From NCBI RefSeq assembly GCF_001544475.1, contig NZ_FCNW02000048.1:1-46704 (forward strand): a stretch of 46,704 nucleotides of DNA. The letters run 5' to 3'. The notes beneath the pieces are model-generated. The model had not been told where the DNA came from. It saw only the letters and a program-made list of their open reading frames with translations, and ran no database searches. Shown piece after piece: positions 8,232 through 16,909 of this stretch. The DNA is from Caballeronia humi (GTDB taxonomy: Bacteria; Pseudomonadota; Gammaproteobacteria; Burkholderiales; Burkholderiaceae). Within the stretch, counting starts at the first letter, position 1. The number at the start of each line of letters is the position of its first letter. A program made the translations under genes and the position numbers.

Positions 8232-9224
8232 ATGTTCAAAAACATCATCCGTACGTTGAGCGTCGGCGCCATTGCGTTTGCCTTGGCCACGAACCTGGCT
8301 TCTGCGTCGCCGGACAAGCCGGTCATCGGCGTCGTTGTGAAGATCGGCGGCATTCCCTGGTTCAATGCCATGGAGCAGGGAATCAAGAAGCGCGCAGATC
8401 AGCTCGGCGTGAAGGCATTCATGGTTGGCCCCACGAGCGCTGACCCCGCGCTGCAAGTCCGTGCCATCGAAGACCTGATTGCGCAGCACGTGGATGTCAT
8501 CGGTGTGGTACCTAACGACGCCCAGGTTCTGGAGCCTGTTCTCCAGCGCGCCCGCGCGGCCGGTATCAAGGTCATCACGCACGAGTCGCCGAAACAGCAA
8601 AACGTCGACTGGGACTTTGAACTGGCTTCAGTGAAGGGCTTCGGCGAGGCGTATGGCAAGCGTCTGGGCGAGGCGCTCGGCGGCAAAGGCGAGTATGCGG
8701 TCTTCGTCGGCTCGCTGACTGTGCCCCTGCATAACGCGTGGGCCGATGCAGCCATCGCCTACATCAAGGCCAACTATCCGGGCATGAAGCTGGTAGGTGA
8801 CCGCTACGGCGTTGCGGAAGACGTCGACGCGTCGCGCAAGACCGCACTCGATCTGATGCGCGCGCATCCTGACCTGAAGGGCATTCTCGCATTCGGCAGC
8901 CAGGGTCCGATTGGCGCCGCTCGCGCCGTTGCCGAACAGCAGGCCAAGGGCAAGGTTCAGGTTCTCGGTCCGTTCTCACCGGGGCAAGGCCGGCGTCTCG
9001 TTCACGATGGCGTGCTCTCGGGCGGCTACATGTGGAACCCGTCCGTCGCCGGCGAAGTATTCGTGACGCTGGGAACGATGCTGGTCAAGGGACAACCGAT
9101 CAAGGACGGCACGAACATTCCGGGTCTGGGGGTCGTTCATCCCGATGGTCACAACCTGATCGTCGACCAACTCGTCGACCTCAACGCAAAAACCGTTGAT
9201 GACCTCGCGAAGATGGGTCTTTGA
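8232..9224 (+). CDS. CUT2 sugar ABC transporter periplasmic binding protein (RbsB/LsrB-like)
   Basis: A 330-residue binding protein with a signal peptide (residues 1-25, cleavage after ASA). The mature protein has the type I periplasmic fold: KPVIGVVVKIGGIPWFNAMEQG, then LIAQHVDVIGVVPNDAQV and LKGILAFGSQGPIGAARAV. The pattern resembles ribose, rhamnose and autoinducer-2 binding proteins. A GGAGGAGAC site precedes the ATG. It is the first gene of a five-gene operon with a double ATPase, two permeases and a sugar 3-epimerase. The epimerase suggests a ketose such as D-allulose or D-tagatose as ligand; this is inference. Confidence 0.9.
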   Translation: MFKNIIRTLSVGAIAFALATNLASASPDKPVIGVVVKIGGIPWFNAMEQGIKKRADQLGVKAFMVGPTSADPALQVRAIEDLIAQHVDVIGVVPNDAQVLEPVLQRARAAGIKVITHESPKQQNVDWDFELASVKGFGEAYGKRLGEALGGKGEYAVFVGSLTVPLHNAWADAAIAYIKANYPGMKLVGDRYGVAEDVDASRKTALDLMRAHPDLKGILAFGSQGPIGAARAVAEQQAKGKVQVLGPFSPGQGRRLVHDGVLSGGYMWNPSVAGEVFVTLGTMLVKGQPIKDGTNIPGLGVVHPDGHNLIVDQLVDLNAKTVDDLAKMGL

Positions 9225-9337
9225 CGACAACTCCTTTTCCGAACGGGTGGGCACCGCGACGACGCTCACCCGGCGGTTACGGGTAAGTCGCGCGCGAGCG
9301 CGCAACGGCCACACGCCAGTACCATCGGAGCGTTTCC

Positions 9338-10906
9338 ATGAGTCAACCCGCCTCCACCCATTCCGTCGACTCGCAACGAGGCGACATCGATTTTGCCCCG
9401 CCCATTCTCGAAGCCGACCGCACGCCGCTGTTGAAGCTCGAAAACATTTCCAAAGTGTTTGGAGGCGTCCGGGCGCTGCGCGAAGTGAAGTTCGACGTCA
9501 TGCCCGGCGAAGTGCTCTGTCTCGCGGGCGAGAACGGCTGCGGTAAAAGCACCATCATCAAGATCATCAGCGGCGTCTATACACCCGAACCCGGTGCAGT
9601 GATGCAGATGGACGGTGAGTCCATCGAAGGCCTCGACCCGGCGCGTGCTCGCGACCTTGGTATCCAGGTCATCTGGCAGGACCTGGCGCTTTTCCCGGAG
9701 ATGACAGTCGCGGAGAACATTGCTTTCGAACAGAACCTTGGACCCCGGCCGCGTGTGGTGAACTACGGGAAGATGAAAGAGGCAGCGCGTCGAATTCTGG
9801 AGCGGCTCGGTGTTTCCATCGATCTGAACCGTTCGGTCCGCTCTCTTCCCATCGCGCAGCGCCAGATCGTAGCCATCGCGCGCGCGCTCGTGAGAGACGC
9901 CCGCCTGGTCTTCATGGACGAGCCGACGGCCTCGCTCAGCCACGCAGAAACCGAGGCGCTGCTGAAGATCGTTCGGCGACTTTCGGCCGATGGAATCGCC
10001 GTCGTGTTCGTCAGCCACCGTCTTGCCGAAGTGCTCAATGTCTGCACGCGCGTGACCGTTTTGCGTGACGGCCAGTACGTCGGCACATTCCCGACGGAAG
10101 GGATGACGCAAACGCGCCTCACCGAACTCATGACCGGGCGGACCTTCGACTATGAAGTCCGGAGCACCGACCTCTCGGCCGCTCCTGTCGTGTTCGAAGT
10201 TCAGGGCTTGTCTCGCCGGCGTGAATATCGGGACGTCTCGTTCAAAGTAAGGAAAGGCGAGATTCTGGGGCTGACGGGTCGTCTTGGAGCGGGAAGAACC
10301 GAAGTCGCGCTGTCTCTGTTCGGAATGACGCGACCAGCGGCCGGGTCGATGCGCATCGAAGGAAAGGCGTTGTCGCCCCGGTCCAATCGGGATGCGATTC
10401 GCGCGGGCATCGCTTACGTATCGGAGGACCGCCTCCAGCTAGGGCTGGTTCAGCAGCAATCGATCGGGGACAACACGGTTTCGACAGTATTGAACGACCT
10501 TCTGGACTCGACTCAACTCATCTCGTCCAGGAAGCGCAACGCCTTGATTCACGACTGGATTCAGCAACTCGCCGTGAAAATTGGCAAGCCCGATGACGCG
10601 GTCTCGACACTGTCGGGCGGCAACCAGCAGCGCATCGTGCTCGCCAAGTGGCTGGCGACGAACCCGAAGTTCCTGATACTGGATTCGCCCACCGTCGGTG
10701 TCGACGTGGGCGCCCGGGCTGGCATCTTCGCCATCATTCATAAGCTCGCGGCCGGGGGCATGGCTATCCTGCTTATCTCTGACGAGATTCCGGAGGTCTA
10801 CTTCAACTCCGACCGTATTCTGCATATGCGCGACGGACGGATCGTCACCGAGTACGTGCCGGGCAAGACAACCATGGAACAGATCGAGCGAGACGTCCAT
10901 GCCTGA
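9338..10906 (+). CDS. CUT2 sugar ABC transporter ATPase, two nucleotide-binding domains (RbsA/MglA-like)
   Basis: A 522-residue double ATPase. Domain 1 has Walker A at residues 64-72 (GENGCGKST), Walker B with FMDEPTASLS, and a signature altered to LPIAQRQ. Domain 2 has a degenerate Walker A (GRLGAGRTE), an intact LSGGNQQR signature, and LILDSPTVGVD. This split of good and degenerate motifs is normal for RbsA/MglA proteins, where the sites are composite. A GGAG site lies seven bases before the ATG. The gene overlaps the first permease by eight bases. Confidence 0.93.
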   Translation: MSQPASTHSVDSQRGDIDFAPPILEADRTPLLKLENISKVFGGVRALREVKFDVMPGEVLCLAGENGCGKSTIIKIISGVYTPEPGAVMQMDGESIEGLDPARARDLGIQVIWQDLALFPEMTVAENIAFEQNLGPRPRVVNYGKMKEAARRILERLGVSIDLNRSVRSLPIAQRQIVAIARALVRDARLVFMDEPTASLSHAETEALLKIVRRLSADGIAVVFVSHRLAEVLNVCTRVTVLRDGQYVGTFPTEGMTQTRLTELMTGRTFDYEVRSTDLSAAPVVFEVQGLSRRREYRDVSFKVRKGEILGLTGRLGAGRTEVALSLFGMTRPAAGSMRIEGKALSPRSNRDAIRAGIAYVSEDRLQLGLVQQQSIGDNTVSTVLNDLLDSTQLISSRKRNALIHDWIQQLAVKIGKPDDAVSTLSGGNQQRIVLAKWLATNPKFLILDSPTVGVDVGARAGIFAIIHKLAAGGMAILLISDEIPEVYFNSDRILHMRDGRIVTEYVPGKTTMEQIERDVHA

Positions 10907-11912
10907 TTTTCGCAAACTCGGAATCGGTTCGATCGAGGCCCTCCTGATTCTTGTCATCGCCATCATGGTGATTGGCCTCAGCCTGACTACCAAGACCTTT
11001 TTTACCCTGCCTAACCTGTTTGACCTGCTGAACCAGAGTTCCGTCAATATCATCTTCGCGGTCGGATTGTTGGTTGTATTGATTGCGGGAGGGATTGACA
11101 TCTCGTTTGCGGTAGGTGCGTCGGTAGTCCAGTACCTGACGGCACTGACGGTAATGCGACTGGGCGGTGGGAACTGGGCTTTGGGGTTTCTCGCGGCCGC
11201 GTTTTTTGGTTTCATGCTCGGTGCTATCAACGCCACCATCATCTACCGTTTCAAGATCGTCTCCATTGTGGTGACGATTGCGACGTTCAATGTGTTTTTC
11301 GGCGGGTTGATGTTCGTGACGGGTGGCGTGTCCATCTACGACTTGCCGGACTGGTGGATCAATAGAGTGTCGATCGTCCACTTCAACACGGCAAGCGGCA
11401 ATGCGAATCTGGCTCTGCCCGTTGCGGTAATGGTCGTGATGGTCGTTGCCACGTGGTTCCTGCTTCGTCGCACCACGACCGGCCGCCAACTGTACGCGAT
11501 GGGCGACAACCCGGAGGCCGCACGACGCGTGGGCGTTAATCTCGGAGCGATGCATTACGTCGCCTTCGGCTGGCTCGGCATGATGGCGGGGATTGCGGGA
11601 CTGATGCAGGCTCATTACGTGCAAGAGGTCGTGCCGAATGCGCTGTACGGACGTGAGCTCGACGTACTGGCTGCAGTCGTGCTGGGCGGCGCTCGCCTGG
11701 GCGGCGGACGCGGGACCATCCTCGGTTCCATCCTCGGCATCTTGCTGACCGCGATTACCGCGAACGGGTTGAACCTGCTTGGCATCTCGCCGTACGCGTT
11801 CAAGATGATCATCGGCGCCATCATCCTTATCGCCATCACCTTGTCCAGCGGCGGCTTCGCCAAGCTCGTGGGAACGCGATTCACGTCACAAAGCGTAAAG
11901 GCCTCGTCATGA
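10899..11912 (+). CDS. CUT2 sugar ABC transporter permease (RbsC-like)
   Basis: A 337-residue membrane protein of the RbsC/branched-chain-type permease family with eight to ten helices. Family landmarks are VVLIAGGIDISFAVGA near residue 60, the cytoplasmic loop YAMGDNPEAARRVGVN, and VVLGGARLGGGRGTILGS. The ATG at 10899 overlaps the ATPase stop by eight bases. In-frame codons further upstream lie inside the ATPase gene. It pairs with the second permease to form a heterodimeric channel. Confidence 0.92.
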   Translation: MPDFRKLGIGSIEALLILVIAIMVIGLSLTTKTFFTLPNLFDLLNQSSVNIIFAVGLLVVLIAGGIDISFAVGASVVQYLTALTVMRLGGGNWALGFLAAAFFGFMLGAINATIIYRFKIVSIVVTIATFNVFFGGLMFVTGGVSIYDLPDWWINRVSIVHFNTASGNANLALPVAVMVVMVVATWFLLRRTTTGRQLYAMGDNPEAARRVGVNLGAMHYVAFGWLGMMAGIAGLMQAHYVQEVVPNALYGRELDVLAAVVLGGARLGGGRGTILGSILGILLTAITANGLNLLGISPYAFKMIIGAIILIAITLSSGGFAKLVGTRFTSQSVKASS

Positions 11913-12937
11913 ATACCTCATCTCATCGCTCGTCTGCGCCGCTCGTACCGGCCGACGTTGTTGGGCTGCTCGGATTTCTCGCGATCGTCATCGTGGTCCT
12001 GAGCATCGCCTCCGATCGCTTCTTCTCGTCGAGCACCTTTGTGTCAGTGGCGTTCCAGCTTCCGGAACTCGGCTTCTTCACGCTGGCCATGCTGATGCCG
12101 TTGATTTCGGGTGGGTTCAACCTCGCCGTGACTTTTACGGCGAACATCTCGGGTCTGGCAATGGCGTACGTGATTCAAACCCACGGCGGCGCGGACGCGG
12201 GGGCGGCAGTCATCGTTCTTGGCATCGTCGCCGCATTGGCGACCGGCGCCGCTGCGGGCTGGGTAATGGGTGCCGTCATCGCTCGTACTGGGGCAAGCCC
12301 GATCCTCGTATCGCTGTCGATGATGATTTTTCTTCGCGGCCTGGGCGAATTTCTGACGCGCGGTGGAGACATCTCAGGGTTTCCGCCGTTTGTGCGCCAG
12401 ATGGGCAACGGCTTCTTCTTTGGCATCCCCATTCCGCTCCTGATCTTTCTCGCGTGCGCGCTGCTCTGGCACATCGTGATGACGCGCTCGCGGCTGGGTT
12501 TCGCGACGCGCATGGTCGGGTCGAATCTGGAAGCCACGCGGTACTCGGGTATCGCCACCACGCGCGCCGTCACGCGAATCTACATGTTGTCGGGGCTCAT
12601 GTGCGGTATCGCGGGCGTCGTCATGGCCGCGCGATTCAACTCGGTTCGCGTCGGCCACGGCGAGGCATTCCTGCTCATCTCGGTGCTGGCGTGTTTCCTC
12701 GGTCGTGTCGATCCCTTCGGTGGCTTCGGGCGTGTGGTTCCCGTCGTGATTGCACTCATCATTCTTCAGGTCATCGCATCCGGTCTCAATTTGCTCGGCG
12801 CCAACCAGCATTTGGCGACCGCGCTGTGGGGCGTCTTCCTGCTTGCCGTGATGCTCCTTCGCTGGGCGTGGGCGAACGGTCTTTCCAAAACTTTGGTCCG
12901 CAGGCGCGTGACCGCTTCTCAAGGAGTTGCACGATGA
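11909..12937 (+). CDS. CUT2 sugar ABC transporter permease (second subunit)
   Basis: A 342-residue permease of the same family as the preceding gene, overlapping it by four bases (ATGA). Landmarks are the SGGFNLAVTFTANISG segment, GASPILVSLSMMIFLRG, and the loop RMVGSNLEATRYSGI. The C-terminal loop LACFLGRVDPFGGFGRVVPV departs from the usual GGxSxxGGxG pattern of the family. Many CUT2 systems use one permease gene for a homodimer; here two different subunits are encoded, as in the LsrCD pair. Confidence 0.9.
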   Translation: MNTSSHRSSAPLVPADVVGLLGFLAIVIVVLSIASDRFFSSSTFVSVAFQLPELGFFTLAMLMPLISGGFNLAVTFTANISGLAMAYVIQTHGGADAGAAVIVLGIVAALATGAAAGWVMGAVIARTGASPILVSLSMMIFLRGLGEFLTRGGDISGFPPFVRQMGNGFFFGIPIPLLIFLACALLWHIVMTRSRLGFATRMVGSNLEATRYSGIATTRAVTRIYMLSGLMCGIAGVVMAARFNSVRVGHGEAFLLISVLACFLGRVDPFGGFGRVVPVVIALIILQVIASGLNLLGANQHLATALWGVFLLAVMLLRWAWANGLSKTLVRRRVTASQGVAR

Positions 12938-13809
12938 ACAAGCTTGGCGTACACGCACTGGTATGGGCGGGTGATCTCTCGCCGGAGTCGACCCGCAAGG
13001 TTTTGAGCTCGACGAAGGCCGCTGGATTCGACGTCGCTGAGTTGTCCCTGCACGGCCCGAAGGTGATGGACCTGGCTCTTACGCGCGATCTGGTGCAGGA
13101 GCATGAGCTGGAGGTCGGCTGCTCGCGGGGTCTGACCTTCGACGCCGACGTGTCGAGCGACGACGCCGCCACGGTCGCTCGCGGTGTCGCGCTGCTGGAA
13201 GAAGGCATCGCCATCACGTCGGAAATCGGCGGCAAGTATTTCGGCGGGATTCTGTACGGTGCGATGGGCAAGTACAACGCGCCCGTCACGAAGAAGGGGC
13301 GTCAGAACGCCGTCGACTCCCTCAAGCGCATTGCTGATTTCGCGCTGAAGAAAAATGTGACGCTTGGGCTGGAGGTCGTGAACCGCTATGAGAGCAACCT
13401 GCTCAACACCGCTTCGCAAGCGCTCGCGATGCTCGACGAAGTCAACGCGCCCAATGTCGTCGTTCACCTCGACACCTACCACATGAACATTGAAGAATCC
13501 GATTTCATGCAGCCGATTCTGGAGTGCGGCAGCCGCCTCGGCTACGTGCACATCGGTGAAAGCAATCGGGGTTATCTCGGTTCCGGCACCATCGACTTCT
13601 CGCAATTCTTCCATGCGCTTGCCATGATCGACTACAAGGGTGTCGTGACGTTCGAAAGCTTCTCGTCCACGGTCGTGAACGAGCAGCTTTCCAACGCGTT
13701 GGCCATCTGGCGCAACTTGTGGGACGACGGCATGGACCTGGCCAGACATGCTCACGAGTTCATGGCCGGCGGCATCAACGCTGCGGCGAAGGCTCGCGAG
13801 CACCACTGA
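12934..13809 (+). CDS. D-tagatose/D-allulose 3-epimerase-family sugar epimerase
   Basis: A 291-residue TIM-barrel sugar isomerase/epimerase of the D-tagatose 3-epimerase group, which interconverts ketoses at C3 (for example D-allulose and D-fructose). The four metal ligands are in place: Glu147 in LGLEVVNRYE, Asp180 in VHLDTYHMNIEE, His206 in YVHIGES, and Glu241 in VTFESF. Their spacing equals that recalled for the Pseudomonas cichorii enzyme (152, 185, 211, 246) with a constant offset of five. A ribosome site AAGGAG precedes the ATG, which overlaps the permease stop by four bases. It is the only enzyme in this importer operon, so the imported sugar is probably its substrate. Exact specificity cannot be read from sequence. 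Confidence 0.88.
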   Translation: MNKLGVHALVWAGDLSPESTRKVLSSTKAAGFDVAELSLHGPKVMDLALTRDLVQEHELEVGCSRGLTFDADVSSDDAATVARGVALLEEGIAITSEIGGKYFGGILYGAMGKYNAPVTKKGRQNAVDSLKRIADFALKKNVTLGLEVVNRYESNLLNTASQALAMLDEVNAPNVVVHLDTYHMNIEESDFMQPILECGSRLGYVHIGESNRGYLGSGTIDFSQFFHALAMIDYKGVVTFESFSSTVVNEQLSNALAIWRNLWDDGMDLARHAHEFMAGGINAAAKAREHH

Positions 13810-13827
13810 GCTTCGTCGAGTGATTTA

Positions 13828-13842
13828 GGCGGCGCGGCCGCC
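13828..13842. terminator. GC-rich stem-loop after the epimerase gene
   Basis: GGCGGC-GCG-GCCGCC is a perfect six-base stem with a three-base loop, 19 bases after the epimerase stop codon. No T-run follows, so intrinsic termination is uncertain. It may instead stabilise the mRNA end. Confidence 0.35.
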
Positions 13843-14174
13843 GAATTGTATGGTCCGCAAATTTGGCGGCGGCGAGGGATAGACGCCTTCACCGTGCGCC
13901 GCTTCGCTCGACATTCCGTATAGCCAATCTGTCATAAGTGATTAAGTAGAGCAAAATCCGCTTTCCGCGCGATTTTATTTTCCGCAGATAACGTTTGCGG
14001 CAATGAATCGATGATTTGTCTAGCTTCAGGAATCACCAAACCCGTCGTAATCATGGTCACGCAGCGGTTCCCGTCGACTTCGTCGCGGAACGCGCTTATC
14101 CGATACGTGTGCGTCTCTTCGCGCCAGTAGCGGGTCGAGGCGGTGAATCCATGGCAAGAGGGGAGTGGGGCGAG
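13843..14174. other. intergenic stretch before the chemoreceptor
   Basis: With the stem-loop just upstream, this makes a gene-free gap of 365 bases. It turns AT-rich around 13930-13980 and must hold the chemoreceptor promoter. I looked for a sigma-28 flagellar promoter (TAAA, 15 bases, GCCGATAA) and found only a partial GCAGATAA at about 13984 with no matching -35 element. No other gene was seen. Confidence 0.4.
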
Positions 14175-15896
14175 ATGAATACAAAACAAATGACGGTCAA
14201 GGCGAAGCTGGCGGTGGGATTCGGTTTGCTCACTGCCGCTGTTCTGGTGATCTCCGGCATGTCGCTGAATGCGCTGAGCGACTCCAACGAGCGGTTCTCT
14301 CACTATATGTCCGGCATCAACGCACGCGCAGATGCGGCCGAGCACGTGCGGACAGCGGTTGACCGGCGTGCCATCGCCGCGCGTAACCTGGTGCTGGTGA
14401 CGACAGCCCCGGACCTCGAACTCGAAAAGGCCGCCGTGACGCAAGCGCACGAAGACGTGCAGGCGAACCTTCGCAAGCTCAAGGACCTGATGGGCACCGC
14501 GAGTGACGCGAGCCCTCAGGCGCGGGCACTCGTCGCCGAAATCGATCGTGTCGAATCGTTGTACGGGCCGGTTGCGCAGGCGATCGTCAATCTCGCCTTG
14601 AACAACAAGCATGACGAGGCCATCGCAAAGATGAATGCCGAGTGCCGGCCGCTGCTCGACGCGTTGATCAAGGCGACAAAGAATTACTCGGACGTCACCA
14701 GCGAGCGTGAAGCGCAGTTGGTGCGGGAGTCAGCCGACCACTATGCGAGCCAGCGAAATCTGTTGATCGCGATTTGCCTCGCGGCGATTCTGGCCGCGGT
14801 CACGGCCGGAGTGTTGATTACGCGCAGTTTGACGCGCTCATTGGGAGCCGAGCCCGCAGCACTCGGCGAAGTGACGCAGCGCGTCGCAGGCGGCGATCTC
14901 AGCACGATTCCGGGTGCGCAGCATGCGCCGGCGGGAAGCGTGCTCGCATCGATGGGTGAGATGCAGCGCAGCCTCGTCGACTTGATCGGCCAGGTTCGCA
15001 CGGCCGCCGACAGCATCGCGACCGGGTCGAGCCAGATCGCCACGGGCAACGTGGATTTGTCCTCGCGCACTGAGCAGCAGGCGTCGTCGTTGCAGGAGAC
15101 GGCCTCCAGCATGGAGGAACTGACCGCGACCGTGAAGCAGAACGCTGAGAACGCTCAACAGGCGAGCGCGCTTTCCGCCAACGCGTCGGACGTGGCGCAG
15201 AAGGGCAACGACGTGGTGAGCCAGGTCGTCGATACGATGGGTGACATCAGCCAGAACTCGACGAAGATTGCGGACATCACCGGCATCATCGAGGGGATTG
15301 CGTTTCAGACCAATATTCTTGCGCTGAACGCCGCAGTCGAGGCCGCGCGTGCGGGCGAGCAGGGTCGTGGCTTTGCCGTGGTGGCAAGCGAGGTGCGCAG
15401 TCTCGCACAGCGTTCGTCGAGCGCCGCCAAGGAGATCAAGGACCTGATCAACACGTCGGTGCAAAAGGTTCAGGACGGTTCCGTGCTTGCCAGCGAGGCC
15501 GGAAAGACCATGGCGGAAGTGACGCAGGCGGTCGCGCGGGTCACCGACATCATGGGCGAAATCGCGGCCGCCTCGGGAGAGCAGAGTCGCGGCATCGAGC
15601 AGGTCAACCTGGCGATCACGCAGATGGACGAGGTGACCCAACAGAACGCCGCGTTGGTCGAGGAGGCGGCGGCCGCCTCTCAGTCGCTGGAAGATCAGGG
15701 CCGTCACTTGACAGAGGCAGTATCGTTCTTCCGCCTTGAAGTCGATGCAACCGAGCGTTTCACCGGCACGTCACGTCACGCGCCAGCAACCAAACGACCG
15801 GCAAGCGTGACAACGAAACTCGCCACTCGCGCTACGACCTCTGCGAGGCTCGCCGGTGCCACGGCAGGAAGTCATTCCGATTGGCAAACATTCTGA
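14175..15896 (+). CDS. methyl-accepting chemotaxis protein
   Basis: A 573-residue transmembrane chemoreceptor. Membrane helix 1 is at about residues 11-31. A periplasmic four-helix-bundle ligand domain spans 32-194, helix 2 is at 195-216, and a HAMP linker runs to about 270. The cytoplasmic signalling coiled coil follows, with its conserved hairpin tip at about 373-408 (GIIEGIAFQTNILALNAAVE...). The C-terminus is basic and flexible and ends in DWQTF, which resembles the NWETF-type tether for CheR/CheB. I chose the ATG at 14175, preceded by GGGGCGAG; upstream in-frame codons encode no sensible membrane anchor. The ligand is unknown. It sits between two sugar-uptake operons. Confidence 0.93.
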   Translation: MNTKQMTVKAKLAVGFGLLTAAVLVISGMSLNALSDSNERFSHYMSGINARADAAEHVRTAVDRRAIAARNLVLVTTAPDLELEKAAVTQAHEDVQANLRKLKDLMGTASDASPQARALVAEIDRVESLYGPVAQAIVNLALNNKHDEAIAKMNAECRPLLDALIKATKNYSDVTSEREAQLVRESADHYASQRNLLIAICLAAILAAVTAGVLITRSLTRSLGAEPAALGEVTQRVAGGDLSTIPGAQHAPAGSVLASMGEMQRSLVDLIGQVRTAADSIATGSSQIATGNVDLSSRTEQQASSLQETASSMEELTATVKQNAENAQQASALSANASDVAQKGNDVVSQVVDTMGDISQNSTKIADITGIIEGIAFQTNILALNAAVEAARAGEQGRGFAVVASEVRSLAQRSSSAAKEIKDLINTSVQKVQDGSVLASEAGKTMAEVTQAVARVTDIMGEIAAASGEQSRGIEQVNLAITQMDEVTQQNAALVEEAAAASQSLEDQGRHLTEAVSFFRLEVDATERFTGTSRHAPATKRPASVTTKLATRATTSARLAGATAGSHSDWQTF

Positions 15897-16049
15897 GTTG
15901 GAGCGGGCTACGCCAATGAAGTATGTCGCGTCACATTGACCCCGGGCAAGGCAGCGTTCGGTTCACGCGCTAACCGCAATACTACGCATGACGCGGTTGG
16001 TTCCTCGACCACAGCGCCTAACATCCATTTTTGTATTCGAGCAGTCACT

Positions 16050-16346
16050 ATGTCCTCTGGTGAAGTTTTGTTTCCGTTATCGGTCGGTGCGACCACGACC
16101 TATGAGTTCGCGCCGGGGCGGCGGGCGATCATTTTCCTGGTCGACGCCACAGTCCCTCTGTACAGCGTCGTGTTCGGGAGCATGAAGTTCTTCGCGAACC
16201 CGCATCAGGCGAAGCAGCAAATCGACGCGTGTAAGAAATCGGCCGATCTGGAGATGCCCGAACCAAGCTGGAACTGGCGATTCGATGCGGGCTTCGAGCA
16301 TTCGATTGACGGCAGCAGGAAAAAGGGATGGCTCTTGACGGTCTGA
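16050..16346 (+). CDS. small hypothetical protein
   Basis: A 98-residue protein that I do not recognise. The sequence has a beta-rich first half (SVGATTTYEFAPGRRAIIFLVDA) and a second half with PSWNWRFDAGFEHSI. No signal peptide or membrane helix is evident. Codon use is GC-rich at third positions like the neighbours, which supports real coding. The ATG at 16050 is preferred; the open frame extends upstream to 15936 but that stretch looks non-coding. The ribosome site is weak. The next small gene follows after 80 bases. Confidence 0.5.
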   Translation: MSSGEVLFPLSVGATTTYEFAPGRRAIIFLVDATVPLYSVVFGSMKFFANPHQAKQQIDACKKSADLEMPEPSWNWRFDAGFEHSIDGSRKKGWLLTV

Positions 16347-16426
16347 TACAGAGCGATATCGGGCGATGTCGAATGAGCCATGCCGGCGCCGGTTCAGCGG
16401 CCGAGAGTGATAGCGAGGGTGGAGGG

Positions 16427-16597
16427 ATGAATGTTTTTTTCGTGACCGCGATAAAGCGCGTGGACGACATTTACGTCGTGATCGACGCCGAAAGCGGCGA
16501 GACGTACGGGCAGTTATCTTCGTTGGAGATGGTCGGGAGCCTCGTCAGGAGTGTCGTGCAGGACGCACATGCGCAGGTGATCGCCGACGTGCAGTGA
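16427..16597 (+). CDS. small hypothetical protein
   Basis: A 56-residue unrecognised protein (MNVFFVTAIKRVDDIYVVID, then a C-terminal helix with VRSVVQDAHAQVIADVQ). The preferred start at 16427 has a GAGGG site seven bases upstream. In-frame ATGs at 16373 and 16328 would lengthen it, the latter overlapping the preceding gene. There are no known motifs. It may be co-transcribed with the upstream small gene. Confidence 0.45.
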   Translation: MNVFFVTAIKRVDDIYVVIDAESGETYGQLSSLEMVGSLVRSVVQDAHAQVIADVQ

Positions 16598-16737
16598 ATC
16601 TTCCCACGAAGCAGACGGGCGCCTCATTGTCCGGCGCGAGCCAGCGTCAGCGTTGCGGCGTCGATTAACCCCGACCCCCGCTCGTCGAAACCAGTCCGAG
16701 CGACCATTTCGACATACGCAAGCGTTGCTGCTTTGCA

Positions 16738-16753
16738 CAAAAGTTGACTTTTG
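16738..16753. promoter_or_regulatory. palindrome CAAAAGT-TG-ACTTTTG upstream of the AraC-type gene
   Basis: This is a perfect seven-base inverted repeat around a two-base centre, about 155 bases before the AraC-type start codon, overlapping a possible -35 element (TTGACT at 16744-16749). The compact symmetry suggests a dimeric repressor or activator site. Which regulator binds is unknown. Confidence 0.45.
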
Positions 16754-16816
16754 ATGCGGTACGGACTTACCCGGATGCAAAAAAGTATCGGTGACCGGTT
16801 TCAATTTCGGTAGTGA

Positions 16817-16871
16817 ATTAGCCCGGGGGGAGCTAATGTTCACGCATGGCGGCGCAAATATCTTTTTGCGC
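16817..16871. promoter_or_regulatory. two inverted repeats close to the AraC-type gene
   Basis: ATTAGC (16817-16822) pairs with GCTAAT (16832-16837) across nine bases. GCGCAA (16852-16857) pairs with TTGCGC (16866-16871) across eight. Both are in the last 95 bases before the start codon, so they could be operators or leader-mRNA hairpins. Confidence 0.3.
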
Positions 16872-16909
16872 AAATCGCCCGAAAACAAAAGCTGGTCAGG
16901 AGGACGACA

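Larger units (their letters stand above)
16598..16909. other. intergenic stretch upstream of the AraC-type gene
   Basis: No coding frame is convincing here. The right half contains three inverted repeats (listed separately) and the promoter of the AraC-family gene. A TTGACT at 16744-16749 could be a -35 element, but no good -10 follows at normal spacing. Confidence 0.4.

Noticed and set aside
13930..14000. Sigma-28 flagellar promoter for the chemoreceptor
   Set aside because: Only a partial GCAGATAA was found, without a TAAA element at the right distance.
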